From a virus, in IMG/VR virus record IMGVR_UViG_3300020220_000058, positions 1 through 57,208 of that record: DNA of 57,208 nucleotides. One strand, 5' to 3'. The notes beneath the pieces are model-generated. The model saw nothing but the letters and a program-made list of their open reading frames with translations. It made no database searches and had not been told where the DNA came from. Position 1 is the stretch's first letter. The number at the start of each line of letters is the position of its first letter. Shown piece after piece: positions 1 through 7,662 of the stretch. Made by a program: the position numbers and the translations under genes.

Positions 1-396
1 TGCGGCCGACGCCGCAGCACCAGCTATGGCAGTCATGCCAAATGCGTACGCTTTATGAAGATACTTTCCAGCAACAAATAGAGCGTGGATTCCGACTAGC
101 GCAGCAGATAGTAGCGCCATCTGAATCAGGGTTCCCTTAATTGCCAGACCGAGAACCTTAGACAGGCCCATGCCCATCATCTTGATTCCTTTGTCCATTG
201 AGTCGAAGACTTTTCTTGTCCTCGTAGCAGCAATCAGGAAGGTTGACATCTGCGTGCCAGCCACCTGAGCGCCAGAGGAAAGGCGCGACATCCTCCGCTC
301 TAGGCCGGTTATGGCTTTATCGAGGGCTTTTACTTCGGCAGCGCCCTGTAACGCTCCCTTTACCTCGATATTAATTGTCGCTTCGGCCCTAGCCAT
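1..396 (-). CDS. Tail tape measure protein, N-terminal part (cut by window edge)
   Basis: Partial gene that runs off the left edge; 132 residues are visible from ATG at 396. Residues 1-50 are charged and helical; the rest is rich in Ala, Leu, Met and Gly with long hydrophobic helices, as in phage tape measures. It lies directly downstream of the frameshifted tail-assembly chaperone, which is where a tape measure gene sits in most tailed phages. Tape measures fill the tail tube and set its length. Residues 38-42 read Arg-Leu-Ser-Ser-Gly (LSSG at 271-282), the same motif that joins segments of the giant polyprotein. The identity rests on position and composition, since most of the gene is outside the window. 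Confidence 0.7.
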   Translation of the reverse strand, partial: MARAEATINIEVKGALQGAAEVKALDKAITGLERRMSRLSSGAQVAGTQMSTFLIAATRTRKVFDSMDKGIKMMGMGLSKVLGLAIKGTLIQMALLSAALVGIHALFVAGKYLHKAYAFGMTAIAGAAASAA

Positions 397-463
397 AGGC
401 GCTCCAACACTCTCAGACGATTTCTGTTTTAAAAAAATCGCGTGAGTGTAGGATGGCCAGGCT

Positions 464-1170
464 TTAGCCGGCGGCTTTCGCCCTACGCTCCTGCTCTTCG
501 CGGTCGTTACTTATAACTTTAGCACAGGCAAGACGTATCAACCACTCCTCCTCAGAGGAGGCAAGAATAAGCACGGGGTCCGTGCCAAACAGTTCCCCAA
601 GTCTGGCCGAAGATATGACCAGTGGGTCTTCAACTAATTCGTCGAAGACCCCTTCGTAGGGTCCTCGACATCAACCGAATCGGAGTACCCGGCGGCGTCA
701 AGAATCGAAAGAGCCGCAGCTTCGATGTGTGGGTCAACACCGAAGAACTCACGAACACAATCCGGAAGAGGCCTTGTCGTCTGAGTCATTTCGAGAATTG
801 CGGGGGAGGCGAACGTCAGCTCATTGCCATTGTCGTCAAATACCTCTTCATCATCAAAGAGGAGACCGATTGTTGTATGCCCAATAACTGAACATGCAAA
901 ACGTGTTGCATCCATGCCGTTTCTGGTGTCCTCACCAGCCTGCTTACGCCAGTTTTTCATCTGATTTTGAGTGATGTTGGGGCTTATCTTTATCTTGACG
1001 CCAGGACGTTCTGGAACTGGGATATAGACAATGGGACGCTCCACTTTTTTCCTGATGACAGCAGAAAGCTTCTGGAGGGGGGTTTCGTTTGCCGGTAATT
1101 CGGCAGCCCTGCCCTTTGCCTTTGCGGGAGTCGGACTATCTGTTGTGTAAAGTTCAGTGTTATCGCTCAT
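464..1170 (-). CDS. Tail assembly chaperone, long form made by -1 frameshift
   Basis: The zero-frame ORF (1170 to 634, 178 residues) ends at a TAA. The -1 frame is open across the end of that ORF and runs on to a TAA at 464-466, adding about 57 residues starting Glu-Gly-Val-Phe-Asp-Glu-Leu-Val. The last stop in the -1 frame lies only a few codons upstream, so the shift must occur in a short window. The best slip site is GAAGGGG, read on the minus strand at 655-649. Lambda G/GT-type chaperones made this way sit between the tail tube and tape measure genes, as here, and help assemble the tail around the tape measure. The fused product would be about 235 residues. The site is not a canonical heptamer, so the exact slip point is inferred. 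Confidence 0.75.
634..1170 (-). CDS. Tail assembly chaperone, short form (zero frame)
   Basis: A 178-residue protein from ATG at 1170, following the tube gene by about 50 bases. The N-terminal third is Pro/Lys/Thr-rich and probably flexible; the middle is charged and compact. Its C-terminus is acidic and overlaps the frameshift window. In other phages the short form is made in excess over the long form and both bind the tape measure. Function is assigned from position and the overlapping -1 frame rather than from sequence identity. Confidence 0.7.
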   Translation of the reverse strand: MSDNTELYTTDSPTPAKAKGRAAELPANETPLQKLSAVIRKKVERPIVYIPVPERPGVKIKISPNITQNQMKNWRKQAGEDTRNGMDATRFACSVIGHTTIGLLFDDEEVFDDNGNELTFASPAILEMTQTTRPLPDCVREFFGVDPHIEAAALSILDAAGYSDSVDVEDPTKGSSTN

Positions 1171-1222
1171 AGCGGAGAAACTAGCACACGAATCTGTGCG
1201 CTGCGTGAACTAGATAAAATTA

Positions 1223-1702
1223 TCAGCCAGCAGCACCCGCGCCAGACTCCACGTCTGAAATTGCAAATGTGAGGGAAAATGTGGCTGGGGCACCCGAGGA
1301 TGAGTCGCCGTCTGGCTCCGTTATTCCTACCAGCAGGGCCTTTGCGTACACGCGGTCTGTGCCGGGAACCTTGAGGTCGCAGTCGAAGGTCTCAACCGTG
1401 ATGTCATATTCCGCACGGCCGACCAGCGGACGAAGGGAGGCGATTTTCTCACCAATACCGGTGTTCGAGTCGGAGGCGATACGGTCATCGTCGTAGTGAG
1501 CAGTAAGCGTAATGTCGCCAACTTCAGATGGAGCACAGAGAACCGTTGGGCGCAGCTTGCCGCCCTCATAAATCTTCTCCACCGATGCGGTAATTTCGCC
1601 ACCGGACACTTGAGCAAAGTAAAAGCCCGTCCATTTGGGGTGCTTTTCCGGAGCGACCGGAACAATGCTCGCTAGTACTTGACGCTGAGATACTTTTGCC
1701 AT
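1223..1702 (-). CDS. Tail tube protein (probable)
   Basis: A 159-residue protein immediately downstream of the sheath gene, with 14 bases between them. Sheath followed by tube is the standard order of contractile-tail phages, and the length fits tube proteins. The sequence is predicted mostly beta, with alternating polar and hydrophobic residues and few helices, and has a small-residue C-terminus ending Gly-Ala-Gly-Ala-Ala-Gly. It would polymerise as stacked hexamers inside the sheath. It likely shares the sheath promoter. Sequence alone does not prove tube identity; position is the main argument. Confidence 0.7.
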   Translation of the reverse strand: MAKVSQRQVLASIVPVAPEKHPKWTGFYFAQVSGGEITASVEKIYEGGKLRPTVLCAPSEVGDITLTAHYDDDRIASDSNTGIGEKIASLRPLVGRAEYDITVETFDCDLKVPGTDRVYAKALLVGITEPDGDSSSGAPATFSLTFAISDVESGAGAAG

Positions 1703-1716
1703 ATTTCTATCCCTCT

Positions 1717-3237
1717 CTAGACGACGCTAGCTGTTAGGTTCGACTTAATGATGTCGACTTCGATTTTGTCGCCAACGCTGCTGGTGCGGACACCAACTTT
1801 TGCCTTCACCGTGCCGCCAGCGAGCTGGCTAACGGGGTTGAGGGCTGCGTCACACCGAACGGTGTAGCCATTGTCGATTTTCTTACCATTTGCATCAAAC
1901 GCCTGGAATAGCGCACCCTGCTCGCGCATCGGAGCAAGAATCGCTATGAGTCTAGAAGTAATCGCCGAGAAGATGGTGTCACGACCATCGATTACGCCGA
2001 ACACTAGGTCTTCCAGCGAGCGCTGTGACTCCACAACCACGTGGTTAACAATTTCCTGAGTGGTAATGAATCTGAAGTTCTCGTCATCGAACGAAAGCGC
2101 ACGGGCTCCATAGATTCTTACCGAGTTCTGAATAATTCTGATTGCATTGATGTTGTTTAAATCCAGATTGTCGCCTGTCACCTTGTTGATATCTGCAGCA
2201 ACCCCAGTGATAAATCTTCCCGCAGAAACTAGGCCAGCCGCCGGAACGTGAGCACCAGATTGATTGTGTGCGAGAGAGCGCTTAGCAGCTACATAGCCAT
2301 CGGGCGGGATTCTCCGGATAACACCAGCTGTCGCAGTTGGCGCATCGACCCATGGGTAGTACATCGCTGCATGCTCTGAGCCATCTTCGGTCGATAGTGT
2401 TAGGGACTTAGCAGCCGCCTCGGATACGCTGTCATCTATGCCAGCATGAATTATTGCAATTCTGTTGTATTCATTTGCGTGAGCAATCAGTGCGTTTGAA
2501 ATTTCAGGTGAAGCTTTTGTATCGCCGTCGTAGTCTGTATATGGGCTTGCTCCAGTAACTCTTCCGGCAGTTTCGCCGTCGGGGATTGAAACGGCACCAG
2601 TACCGAATGCGTCGTTGAACAAATCAAGACCGCCAATCAGGGCTGCGTCGTCAACGCTCGCTAGGTCGTCGAGTCCAGCAGTTAGCGCCGTAGAAGCCAG
2701 TGGTTCTGGAATCGTTGTAGCTCCAGATACTACTTCCGCCGAAACGTAACGAGAGGCAACTGAGCTGAGGTTAATTCTGCCAGCAGCCTGAGCAACCGTT
2801 GCAACAGTTCCTGTTGAGTAGACAATAACATCGTCGTACGAAACACTGATTACGAATGTTGAAGATGTTGGGTTTGTTACTGTCACTTTAATATTCGAGC
2901 TCCATGCACCAGGGCCGTTTGCTGAAATTGTTAGAACTGGGTCGTCATCTGCGTCCTGCAAGACCTTAGTACCCGTTGATGCACCGCTGCCCACTACGCG
3001 GGCTACGTAGCATTGTGTGCCGCCTTCCTCGAAAAACGTTTCGACAGTTGGATGTAGGTATGAATAGGCGACATATTCACCGTAGATGCTTTCAAAGTCA
3101 GCAATACTCTGCACAAGAGTTGCAGAATCAACTGGGCCGCGTGGCGCGAGACCAACAAAGAAGGCCTGCGAAGACTCGCGAACTGTTGCTGATGATGGGC
3201 CCGTTCTAACTGCTGTTGAGATAACTACGCCTGGCAT
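1717..3237 (-). CDS. Contractile tail sheath protein
   Basis: A 506-residue protein that marks the phage as a myovirus. The N-terminus (MPGVVIST, then a stretch on 'APRGPVDSATLVQS') matches the start of phage tail sheath proteins, including the 'G.A..GP...A..V.S..DF...YG' signature around residues 30-55 and a 'FF.EGG..CYV.RV' segment near residue 75. The centre, about residues 90-190, is a beta-rich inserted domain. The C-terminal region has the sheath features of an 'R...F' rich segment and an 'IVNHVVVESQRSLEDLVFG' type helix. Sheath subunits encase the tube and contract to drive DNA entry. A strong promoter-like sequence lies just upstream (3282-3310). Confidence 0.92.
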   Translation of the reverse strand: MPGVVISTAVRTGPSSATVRESSQAFFVGLAPRGPVDSATLVQSIADFESIYGEYVAYSYLHPTVETFFEEGGTQCYVARVVGSGASTGTKVLQDADDDPVLTISANGPGAWSSNIKVTVTNPTSSTFVISVSYDDVIVYSTGTVATVAQAAGRINLSSVASRYVSAEVVSGATTIPEPLASTALTAGLDDLASVDDAALIGGLDLFNDAFGTGAVSIPDGETAGRVTGASPYTDYDGDTKASPEISNALIAHANEYNRIAIIHAGIDDSVSEAAAKSLTLSTEDGSEHAAMYYPWVDAPTATAGVIRRIPPDGYVAAKRSLAHNQSGAHVPAAGLVSAGRFITGVAADINKVTGDNLDLNNINAIRIIQNSVRIYGARALSFDDENFRFITTQEIVNHVVVESQRSLEDLVFGVIDGRDTIFSAITSRLIAILAPMREQGALFQAFDANGKKIDNGYTVRCDAALNPVSQLAGGTVKAKVGVRTSSVGDKIEVDIIKSNLTASVV

Positions 3238-3270
3238 AAGACCTTCCTCTGTTTATATCGATGGGCAATG

Positions 3271-3310
3271 CCGTCTAACAAATTATATTGTACAGACGGT
3301 AATCCTCCAA
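3271..3310 (-). promoter_or_regulatory. Promoter for sheath/tube genes with an inverted repeat around the -10
   Basis: On the minus strand TTGGAG (3310-3305) is followed after exactly 17 bases by a perfect TATAAT (3287-3282), 45 bases before the sheath ATG. A 6-bp inverted repeat, CCGTCT / AGACGG (3271-3276 and 3294-3299 on the plus strand), flanks the -10 box. This is a sigma-70-type promoter by sequence; the flanking repeat could be an operator or an RNA stem. High sheath demand fits a dedicated promoter. Confidence 0.6.
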
Positions 3311-3358
3311 CTATTGCAACTGTTCTCAAAGAATAGTTCGATTTAAATAATAACACTT

Positions 3359-3985
3359 TTAGTCCGCCGTCAGCTCTGGTATCTGGTCGGTCAATTTACC
3401 GCCGACGACCGTGAACTGAATTTCGTTTGCAATTCCTATTGGCCTGCGAGAAACAACTTCGTCTATGTCCATGTTGTACCCGATATAGGCGCCAGCCATT
3501 ACTCTGTCGCCCTTAAGCAATGTCAAATCAGAAAATTCCTCCCTAAGCGTTCCCTCATCAATCATGGCTCGGAAGGAATTTCTAGAGTCATATGCCTTCA
3601 TGCACGGATAGTCGAGGATTGCCGCCCTCACTACGGTAGTAAGCCTGTCCCTCATAATTGTGGCCTCTTCGGGACCCTCTGTTTTGACCCAAACATATGT
3701 CCGCATGGCGTACCCGACGCGATAAAGGGGGTCAGGACCATCAAACCCAATACGCTCAAAGCCAGATGTAGATATAGCCAAATTCACGACTAGCGGCCAT
3801 GCATCTATGGCCAATGGTTCGTGAACTGTGTATTCTTCTGGCGAAGGAAGTGTTTGGTCGTCGACGCCCCACCCGTTTCTATAATCAATAATTCTTACCG
3901 GGATGTCTTCTTTAAGATAATTATTGACATACGCTTTCGCAAACTGCGGGCCATGCATTAGTGGGTAGCCAGGTGCCTCAGCCAT
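3359..3985 (-). CDS. Probable tail terminator / neck protein
   Basis: A 208-residue protein whose ATG overlaps the stop of the gp10-like gene (TAATG), so the two are translationally coupled. It lies between that gene and the sheath, where tail terminator proteins are found. It is mixed alpha/beta, with a central helix rich in Arg and Thr (around residues 105-130) and no recognised motif. A tail terminator caps the finished tail and joins it to the head. Function is assigned from gene order only. Confidence 0.5.
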   Translation of the reverse strand: MAEAPGYPLMHGPQFAKAYVNNYLKEDIPVRIIDYRNGWGVDDQTLPSPEEYTVHEPLAIDAWPLVVNLAISTSGFERIGFDGPDPLYRVGYAMRTYVWVKTEGPEEATIMRDRLTTVVRAAILDYPCMKAYDSRNSFRAMIDEGTLREEFSDLTLLKGDRVMAGAYIGYNMDIDEVVSRRPIGIANEIQFTVVGGKLTDQIPELTAD

Positions 3986-4458
3986 TATGCGGGCAGCCCT
4001 TCATTTCCTTCAGTAATATAATTCGCCATTTTTTCAGCGAGGTCATTAAGAAAAGTTTCATTAATAAATACTATTTCGCGTTTTGGCATTTTGCTTGTTC
4101 CTGTTTGATGAAACTGAGCATATGGAACGCCGGTGCCAAAGGTGGCGGAAAGCTTGTCTATTTTGTTTACGAGGGGGTCGGATAGTTCTGCAACACTTCT
4201 GAACAGTCTTCCGCTCCGAACAAGAGTTGGTGCTCCAGGGTAGCGAGCTAGTTTCCATGATGCGTACTCTGCGCTCAACGGTGCCCATCCACCAACCTCT
4301 AGCCCCTGTGAAGTGAAATTATCGGCGAAAGTTCTTTTAAGCTGCTGATGCGCCCATCTAAAAGCGGGCCTAACATCAGTTATTCTTGATTTCATTCCAT
4401 CTATAAGGTCATCTACTTCGTCAGCTCTGACCTCAACTTGTATTCGTACTCTTCCCAT
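3985..4458 (-). CDS. Tail completion / virion morphogenesis protein (HK97 gp10 or Mu gpG type)
   Basis: A 157-residue protein. It contains the short signature of tail-completion proteins: a 'W..LS..Y..WK' region near residue 60, then 'LVRSGRLFRSV' around residues 78-88, then a 'YA.FHQTG' segment near residue 115. The pattern of a 'L..SG.L..S' loop followed by 'H..G' is typical of this family. Such proteins sit at the head-tail interface. The ATG overlaps the TAA of the connector gene upstream, and its own TAA overlaps the next ATG, so three neck genes form one coupled unit. Confidence 0.72.
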   Translation of the reverse strand: MGRVRIQVEVRADEVDDLIDGMKSRITDVRPAFRWAHQQLKRTFADNFTSQGLEVGGWAPLSAEYASWKLARYPGAPTLVRSGRLFRSVAELSDPLVNKIDKLSATFGTGVPYAQFHQTGTSKMPKREIVFINETFLNDLAEKMANYITEGNEGLPA

Positions 4459-5105
4459 TATGAAACTCTACTGCGTCTGTACTTCCTTATAGAAAGTAAC
4501 TCTGAGTCCAAGAATCCGGTCACCAGTGGTCCGACGTTTCTAGTTTCTAAATCTTTCAACCCAACCACATCGTCATGCATGTTTTGCATTTCACGAGATG
4601 CAGCCCGAAGAATTAAAAGCTTAAATATGGGTATATTGCCCCCGTCTAGCCCTGCAGTGTACGAAATTGTTATCTTGTCACCATCTAGGGCGTAGTAATA
4701 GTCGATGCCAAATCTTCTTTTAACATAATCAACTTCCTCTATAAGTGTTCTTTCTGTGCTGCCTACTGGCTTTACTTTTACCTCATCGACAGAAACAACT
4801 GGAGAGTTTCTAAGGTAGATAGTGTGTGGTGGTTCGGCATATTCCGACATTTCAACAGGGTTTGTATTAACAAATGAATCTGTGTACTGAGACGTTGGAG
4901 TAGATAGGAACGAACCCATCGGCACGCCGCGAAAACCTGATTCAATTACGTACTCTTCTTCAAATTCTTCAACTTCTACAGGCCTACGAAGGTAGCCCTC
5001 CATTTCTGACTGAAGGCCTGCAAGGACTATGTCTGCAGCATCCTGCTGACGTAAAGATAATTTTATGTCCATGTATGTGATTAGGTCAGATTTATTAACC
5101 AACAT
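4458..5105 (-). CDS. Head-tail connector protein (gp6-like)
   Basis: A 215-residue protein. The N-terminal helices (residues 1-45) and the central 'IYLRNSPVVSVDEVKV' segment (about residues 95-110), followed by a short strand and 'ITISYTAGLDGGNIP' (about residues 145-160), match the layout of gp6/YqbG-type connectors: helical base, 'L...PV..V..V' strand, then 'YTAG' before the last helices. These proteins form a ring under the portal. It heads the neck operon; a basic protein gene lies 33 bases upstream. I am fairly sure of the family and less so of the exact ring position. Confidence 0.72.
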   Translation of the reverse strand: MLVNKSDLITYMDIKLSLRQQDAADIVLAGLQSEMEGYLRRPVEVEEFEEEYVIESGFRGVPMGSFLSTPTSQYTDSFVNTNPVEMSEYAEPPHTIYLRNSPVVSVDEVKVKPVGSTERTLIEEVDYVKRRFGIDYYYALDGDKITISYTAGLDGGNIPIFKLLILRAASREMQNMHDDVVGLKDLETRNVGPLVTGFLDSELLSIRKYRRSRVS

Positions 5106-5138
5106 GCCTAGACTCCAGCGGTAGTCGTCATTTTGCGA

Positions 5139-5723
5139 CTACTTTTTTCTCTTAGGGGCTGCCTTCTTGGGCTTAGCGGCTTTCTTTGCTGTTTTCCTAG
5201 CAGCAGCTTTTTTCTTTAACTTTGCACGTGCCTTGGATGCAGCGTCTGTCTGCTTCTTGCGCTGTTTTCTAATTTCAGCAAGTATGGAGCCCTGCGAACC
5301 TCGACCAGCCCGCCTCCCGCGTGCTGTTGCTCTGGCGTAGTCGGCCCTGTCGGCTTCATCCATTGCCGGACGCGCTTTGTACCCCCGCCTACGACCGATG
5401 TCTTGCCTGCCTTCTGGACTTTCTGCGAGACCAAGAATTCCGGGCCCTCTCCTCTTCCTGTATAGGCTGCCGCCTACTGCGCGAACTTCTTCCTCTGAGG
5501 CATAGCCTTGACGGCTGAGCGAAGACTTGGCAAGGCGATTTCTGGTTTGCTTGTCGCCAAATACCCGGCTTGTATATTCCTCTATCGCCTTTAGCTTATT
5601 ATTCAGCATGGTCCTTCTTGGGCCGGTCTTTAAGCCCCTTAGCTGTCTACGGATTTCTTTCTCAAAATCCATTGCAGCAGCGGCGTCGTCTGTTATATCT
5701 GGGCCATAACGCAGTCCTGGCAT
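5139..5723 (-). CDS. Basic protein with Lys/Ala-rich tail
   Basis: A 194-residue, very basic protein. Residues 1-85 are helical and charged; residues 150-194 are almost only Lys, Ala and Arg with Pro breaks, like the tails of histone H1 or phage nucleoid-type proteins. A role in binding DNA or RNA, or as a virion-associated packing protein, is plausible from composition alone. It is the first gene after the promoter at 5757-5771 and precedes the connector genes. The 133-residue gene at 51900 has a similar Ala/Lys tract. No enzyme motif is seen. Confidence 0.6.
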   Translation of the reverse strand: MPGLRYGPDITDDAAAAMDFEKEIRRQLRGLKTGPRRTMLNNKLKAIEEYTSRVFGDKQTRNRLAKSSLSRQGYASEEEVRAVGGSLYRKRRGPGILGLAESPEGRQDIGRRRGYKARPAMDEADRADYARATARGRRAGRGSQGSILAEIRKQRKKQTDAASKARAKLKKKAAARKTAKKAAKPKKAAPKRKK

Positions 5724-5756
5724 AAATCCCCGCTTCAGTTAAAAAGGACTTTATGA

Positions 5757-5790
5757 ACAGAGTATACCATTTTTGATATTTAGGGTACTA
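5757..5790 (-). promoter_or_regulatory. Extended -10 promoter for the tail gene cluster
   Basis: In the 82-base gap between the ParB-like gene and the basic-protein gene, the minus strand reads TGGTATACT, an extended -10 (TG, one base, TATACT), about 45 bases before the start codon at 5723. No clear -35 is present, which is usual for extended -10 promoters. It would drive the connector and tail genes to its left. Confidence 0.45.
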
Positions 5791-5805
5791 ATAAAAACCC
5801 GCTGA

Positions 5806-6363
5806 TTATCTGTCGCTATTTGGTGGAGACTCAATTGCTATTCCGGAATCATCAGTTGTTCCAGGGGGTGCTTCAACTGGAACCCAGGCACGAGCGTAAG
5901 CGTGCTCTTTAATATTTCTAGACTTCAGAAGAGAGTTGTTAATCATGAGCGCATATTCCTCCCTTTTCATGCACAAAACTCTCTCCAGACTTGCTGCATC
6001 TTCTGATTTTGACATCACCAATTTTCTAATAATCTTTGACATTGGCTTGGCAACCAATGCTCCCCGTGAGCGATTGAAGCGTAGATGCATCAGCATGGCA
6101 TCCAGCGAAGATACGTCGTGCTCTACCACTGGAATTTCGTCCCCAACCACATTTGAAATTCTGCTTACTTGTGTGGCCAGTAGGAATCTTTCTGAACCGT
6201 CAATTATTTCTCCGGTGGATTTACGAACCTGTATTGGTTGAGTAAATCCATAATCCATTAGAGACGCAGACAGGGCCAGAAGGTCGGGCCGAAGAATATA
6301 GGTCGCCCTCCATTCTGGGACCACTAAATGGGAAGAATTTTTATAGATTATTTCAAGCTTCAT
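5806..6363 (-). CDS. ParB-like protein, IbrB type
   Basis: A 185-residue protein of the ParB/sulfiredoxin fold. Residues 15-60 hold a 'LRPDLLALSASLMDYGFTQPI' type segment and then 'GEIIDGSERFLLA', which corresponds to the ParB box II (usually G.HR..A); the usual His-Arg is replaced by Ser-Glu-Arg. It overlaps the end of the PAPS-reductase-like gene by 11 bases. Such pairs are known as IbrA/IbrB in enterobacterial prophages, where they affect gene expression. The C-terminal half is helical. Biochemical activity in phages is not settled, so only the family is called. Confidence 0.7.
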   Translation of the reverse strand: MKLEIIYKNSSHLVVPEWRATYILRPDLLALSASLMDYGFTQPIQVRKSTGEIIDGSERFLLATQVSRISNVVGDEIPVVEHDVSSLDAMLMHLRFNRSRGALVAKPMSKIIRKLVMSKSEDAASLERVLCMKREEYALMINNSLLKSRNIKEHAYARAWVPVEAPPGTTDDSGIAIESPPNSDR

Positions 6364-7492
6364 GAGTCGTATCTATTCCTGCTTCTGTGATTCTTATTGA
6401 ATCGGCTTTTGTTTTGGGCCCCACTGGAGTTGGTGAGTTTACGTCAATATCATTGAGTGCTAAATTTCTAATAAGCCAACTAACGGGGTACCCATATGGG
6501 TCCTGCAAGTGTTTTTTTCTGAATCTTGAAACATATGCTTTTGCGTCTCTCTGGCGCCTTTCACCCATTAGATAGTCGTTGATGAACATGAGAGCCCCAT
6601 CCCATCCATATGAAGAATATCTTGCTATCAATTTCTCAATATCAAATTCCGGCCACCACCGGCGTTGAGCGTCTATCTGAGGGAAGCACTCAAACAACCG
6701 GTCATAGAATTCCGGCTCTGTCGCAACAACATCCCCTATTCGTCTAATTGCTACGGAGTGAAGGGGAATGCCAACCCTGGTGTTGCTGCCGGTAAGTGCT
6801 GCAAGGTCGTAATACTCACAAAACTCTGCTCCGTGTTCCTCTGTTATAAATTTGAATACATCATTCGTGTTCCAGTCATAAATTATCTTTGCAAACTTCA
6901 AAGGGATTCCCGCCTTGAGTTTGTATGGAGTAACTATGTAGTTCTCGTGAAGTTTCTGAACAATAGACCTATAGCGAACCATTGATTCACTAGCACGAAC
7001 TCCAGTAATAAAAGCGACATTGCCCCTCTTCCCTTGCATGGTGTAGTAATCGGTTTGTTCGGGCAATGAGACATCATGAGTCAGACCGAAGTGCTCCCCA
7101 GTGATTGCCCACGGTGGGATATCCCTCACCAAGCGACCAATCTTTTTTCTGGCGTTACTCCATAAAAGTGTTGTCACCCTAGAACCAAGAACCCATATTT
7201 CTGCCGGATACGGAAGGCAATACCATTCCATATCCACCCAGTCATATTGACGTACACGCTCTGTGTATTCAATAACGGTTGGACTTACCATCTCTTCATC
7301 TCTGAAAATAACTTTTACTGGCCCAAGACAACGCTCTTCATGAACTTCTTTGGCAAGGTAGAGAACCGCAGTGCTGTCCTTGCCTCCGGAAAATTGAATA
7401 CAGACGGTGTCGAAGGTGTCGTAAACGTGTCTAATTCTTTGTCTTGCAGCCTCGACGCATGACATGTCTAAAAACATTCTCTGCCTAGTCAT
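6353..7492 (-). CDS. PAPS-reductase-like PP-loop protein, IbrA type
   Basis: A 379-residue protein. The PP-loop motif SGGKDST is at about residues 34-40, and 'GVRASES' near residue 170 matches the second conserved block of the adenylyl-sulfate/PAPS reductase superfamily. The length, about twice that of a simple PAPS reductase, fits IbrA-type proteins, as does the ParB-like partner that follows. The superfamily activates a substrate with ATP or reduces PAPS; DndC, which takes part in DNA phosphorothioation, is a relative, so a nucleic-acid modification role is possible but unproven here. No cysteine-desulfurase partner is visible. The ATG overlaps the TGA of the small gene upstream. Confidence 0.75.
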   Translation of the reverse strand: MTRQRMFLDMSCVEAARQRIRHVYDTFDTVCIQFSGGKDSTAVLYLAKEVHEERCLGPVKVIFRDEEMVSPTVIEYTERVRQYDWVDMEWYCLPYPAEIWVLGSRVTTLLWSNARKKIGRLVRDIPPWAITGEHFGLTHDVSLPEQTDYYTMQGKRGNVAFITGVRASESMVRYRSIVQKLHENYIVTPYKLKAGIPLKFAKIIYDWNTNDVFKFITEEHGAEFCEYYDLAALTGSNTRVGIPLHSVAIRRIGDVVATEPEFYDRLFECFPQIDAQRRWWPEFDIEKLIARYSSYGWDGALMFINDYLMGERRQRDAKAYVSRFRKKHLQDPYGYPVSWLIRNLALNDIDVNSPTPVGPKTKADSIRITEAGIDTTHEA

Positions 7493-7662
7493 CAGTATTG
7501 CGCAATCTGTGAGAGTCTTTGAACCTCCGCCCTAAGCGAATCTATTTCAATAACAAGCCTGTCTCTTTCCCGTACGACCGCATCGTGATAATTGCTACAT
7601 ACGATAATTTTTTCCGGTTCGCAAAAGGCTAAACCACACAAACATTTATTCTGTTCGCTCAT
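7492..7662 (-). CDS. Small Cys-rich coiled-coil protein
   Basis: A 56-residue ORF that fills the gap between the ParB-like gene and the IbrA-like gene and is coupled to both: its ATG follows the upstream TAA directly and its TGA overlaps the downstream ATG (ATGA). Residues 7-22 contain four cysteines (pattern C-x-C-x4-C-x7-C), which could bind zinc, and residues 27-52 form a charged helix likely to be a short coiled coil. The tight coupling supports a real gene. Function unknown. Confidence 0.65.
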   Translation of the reverse strand: MSEQNKCLCGLAFCEPEKIIVCSNYHDAVVRERDRLVIEIDSLRAEVQRLSQIAQY

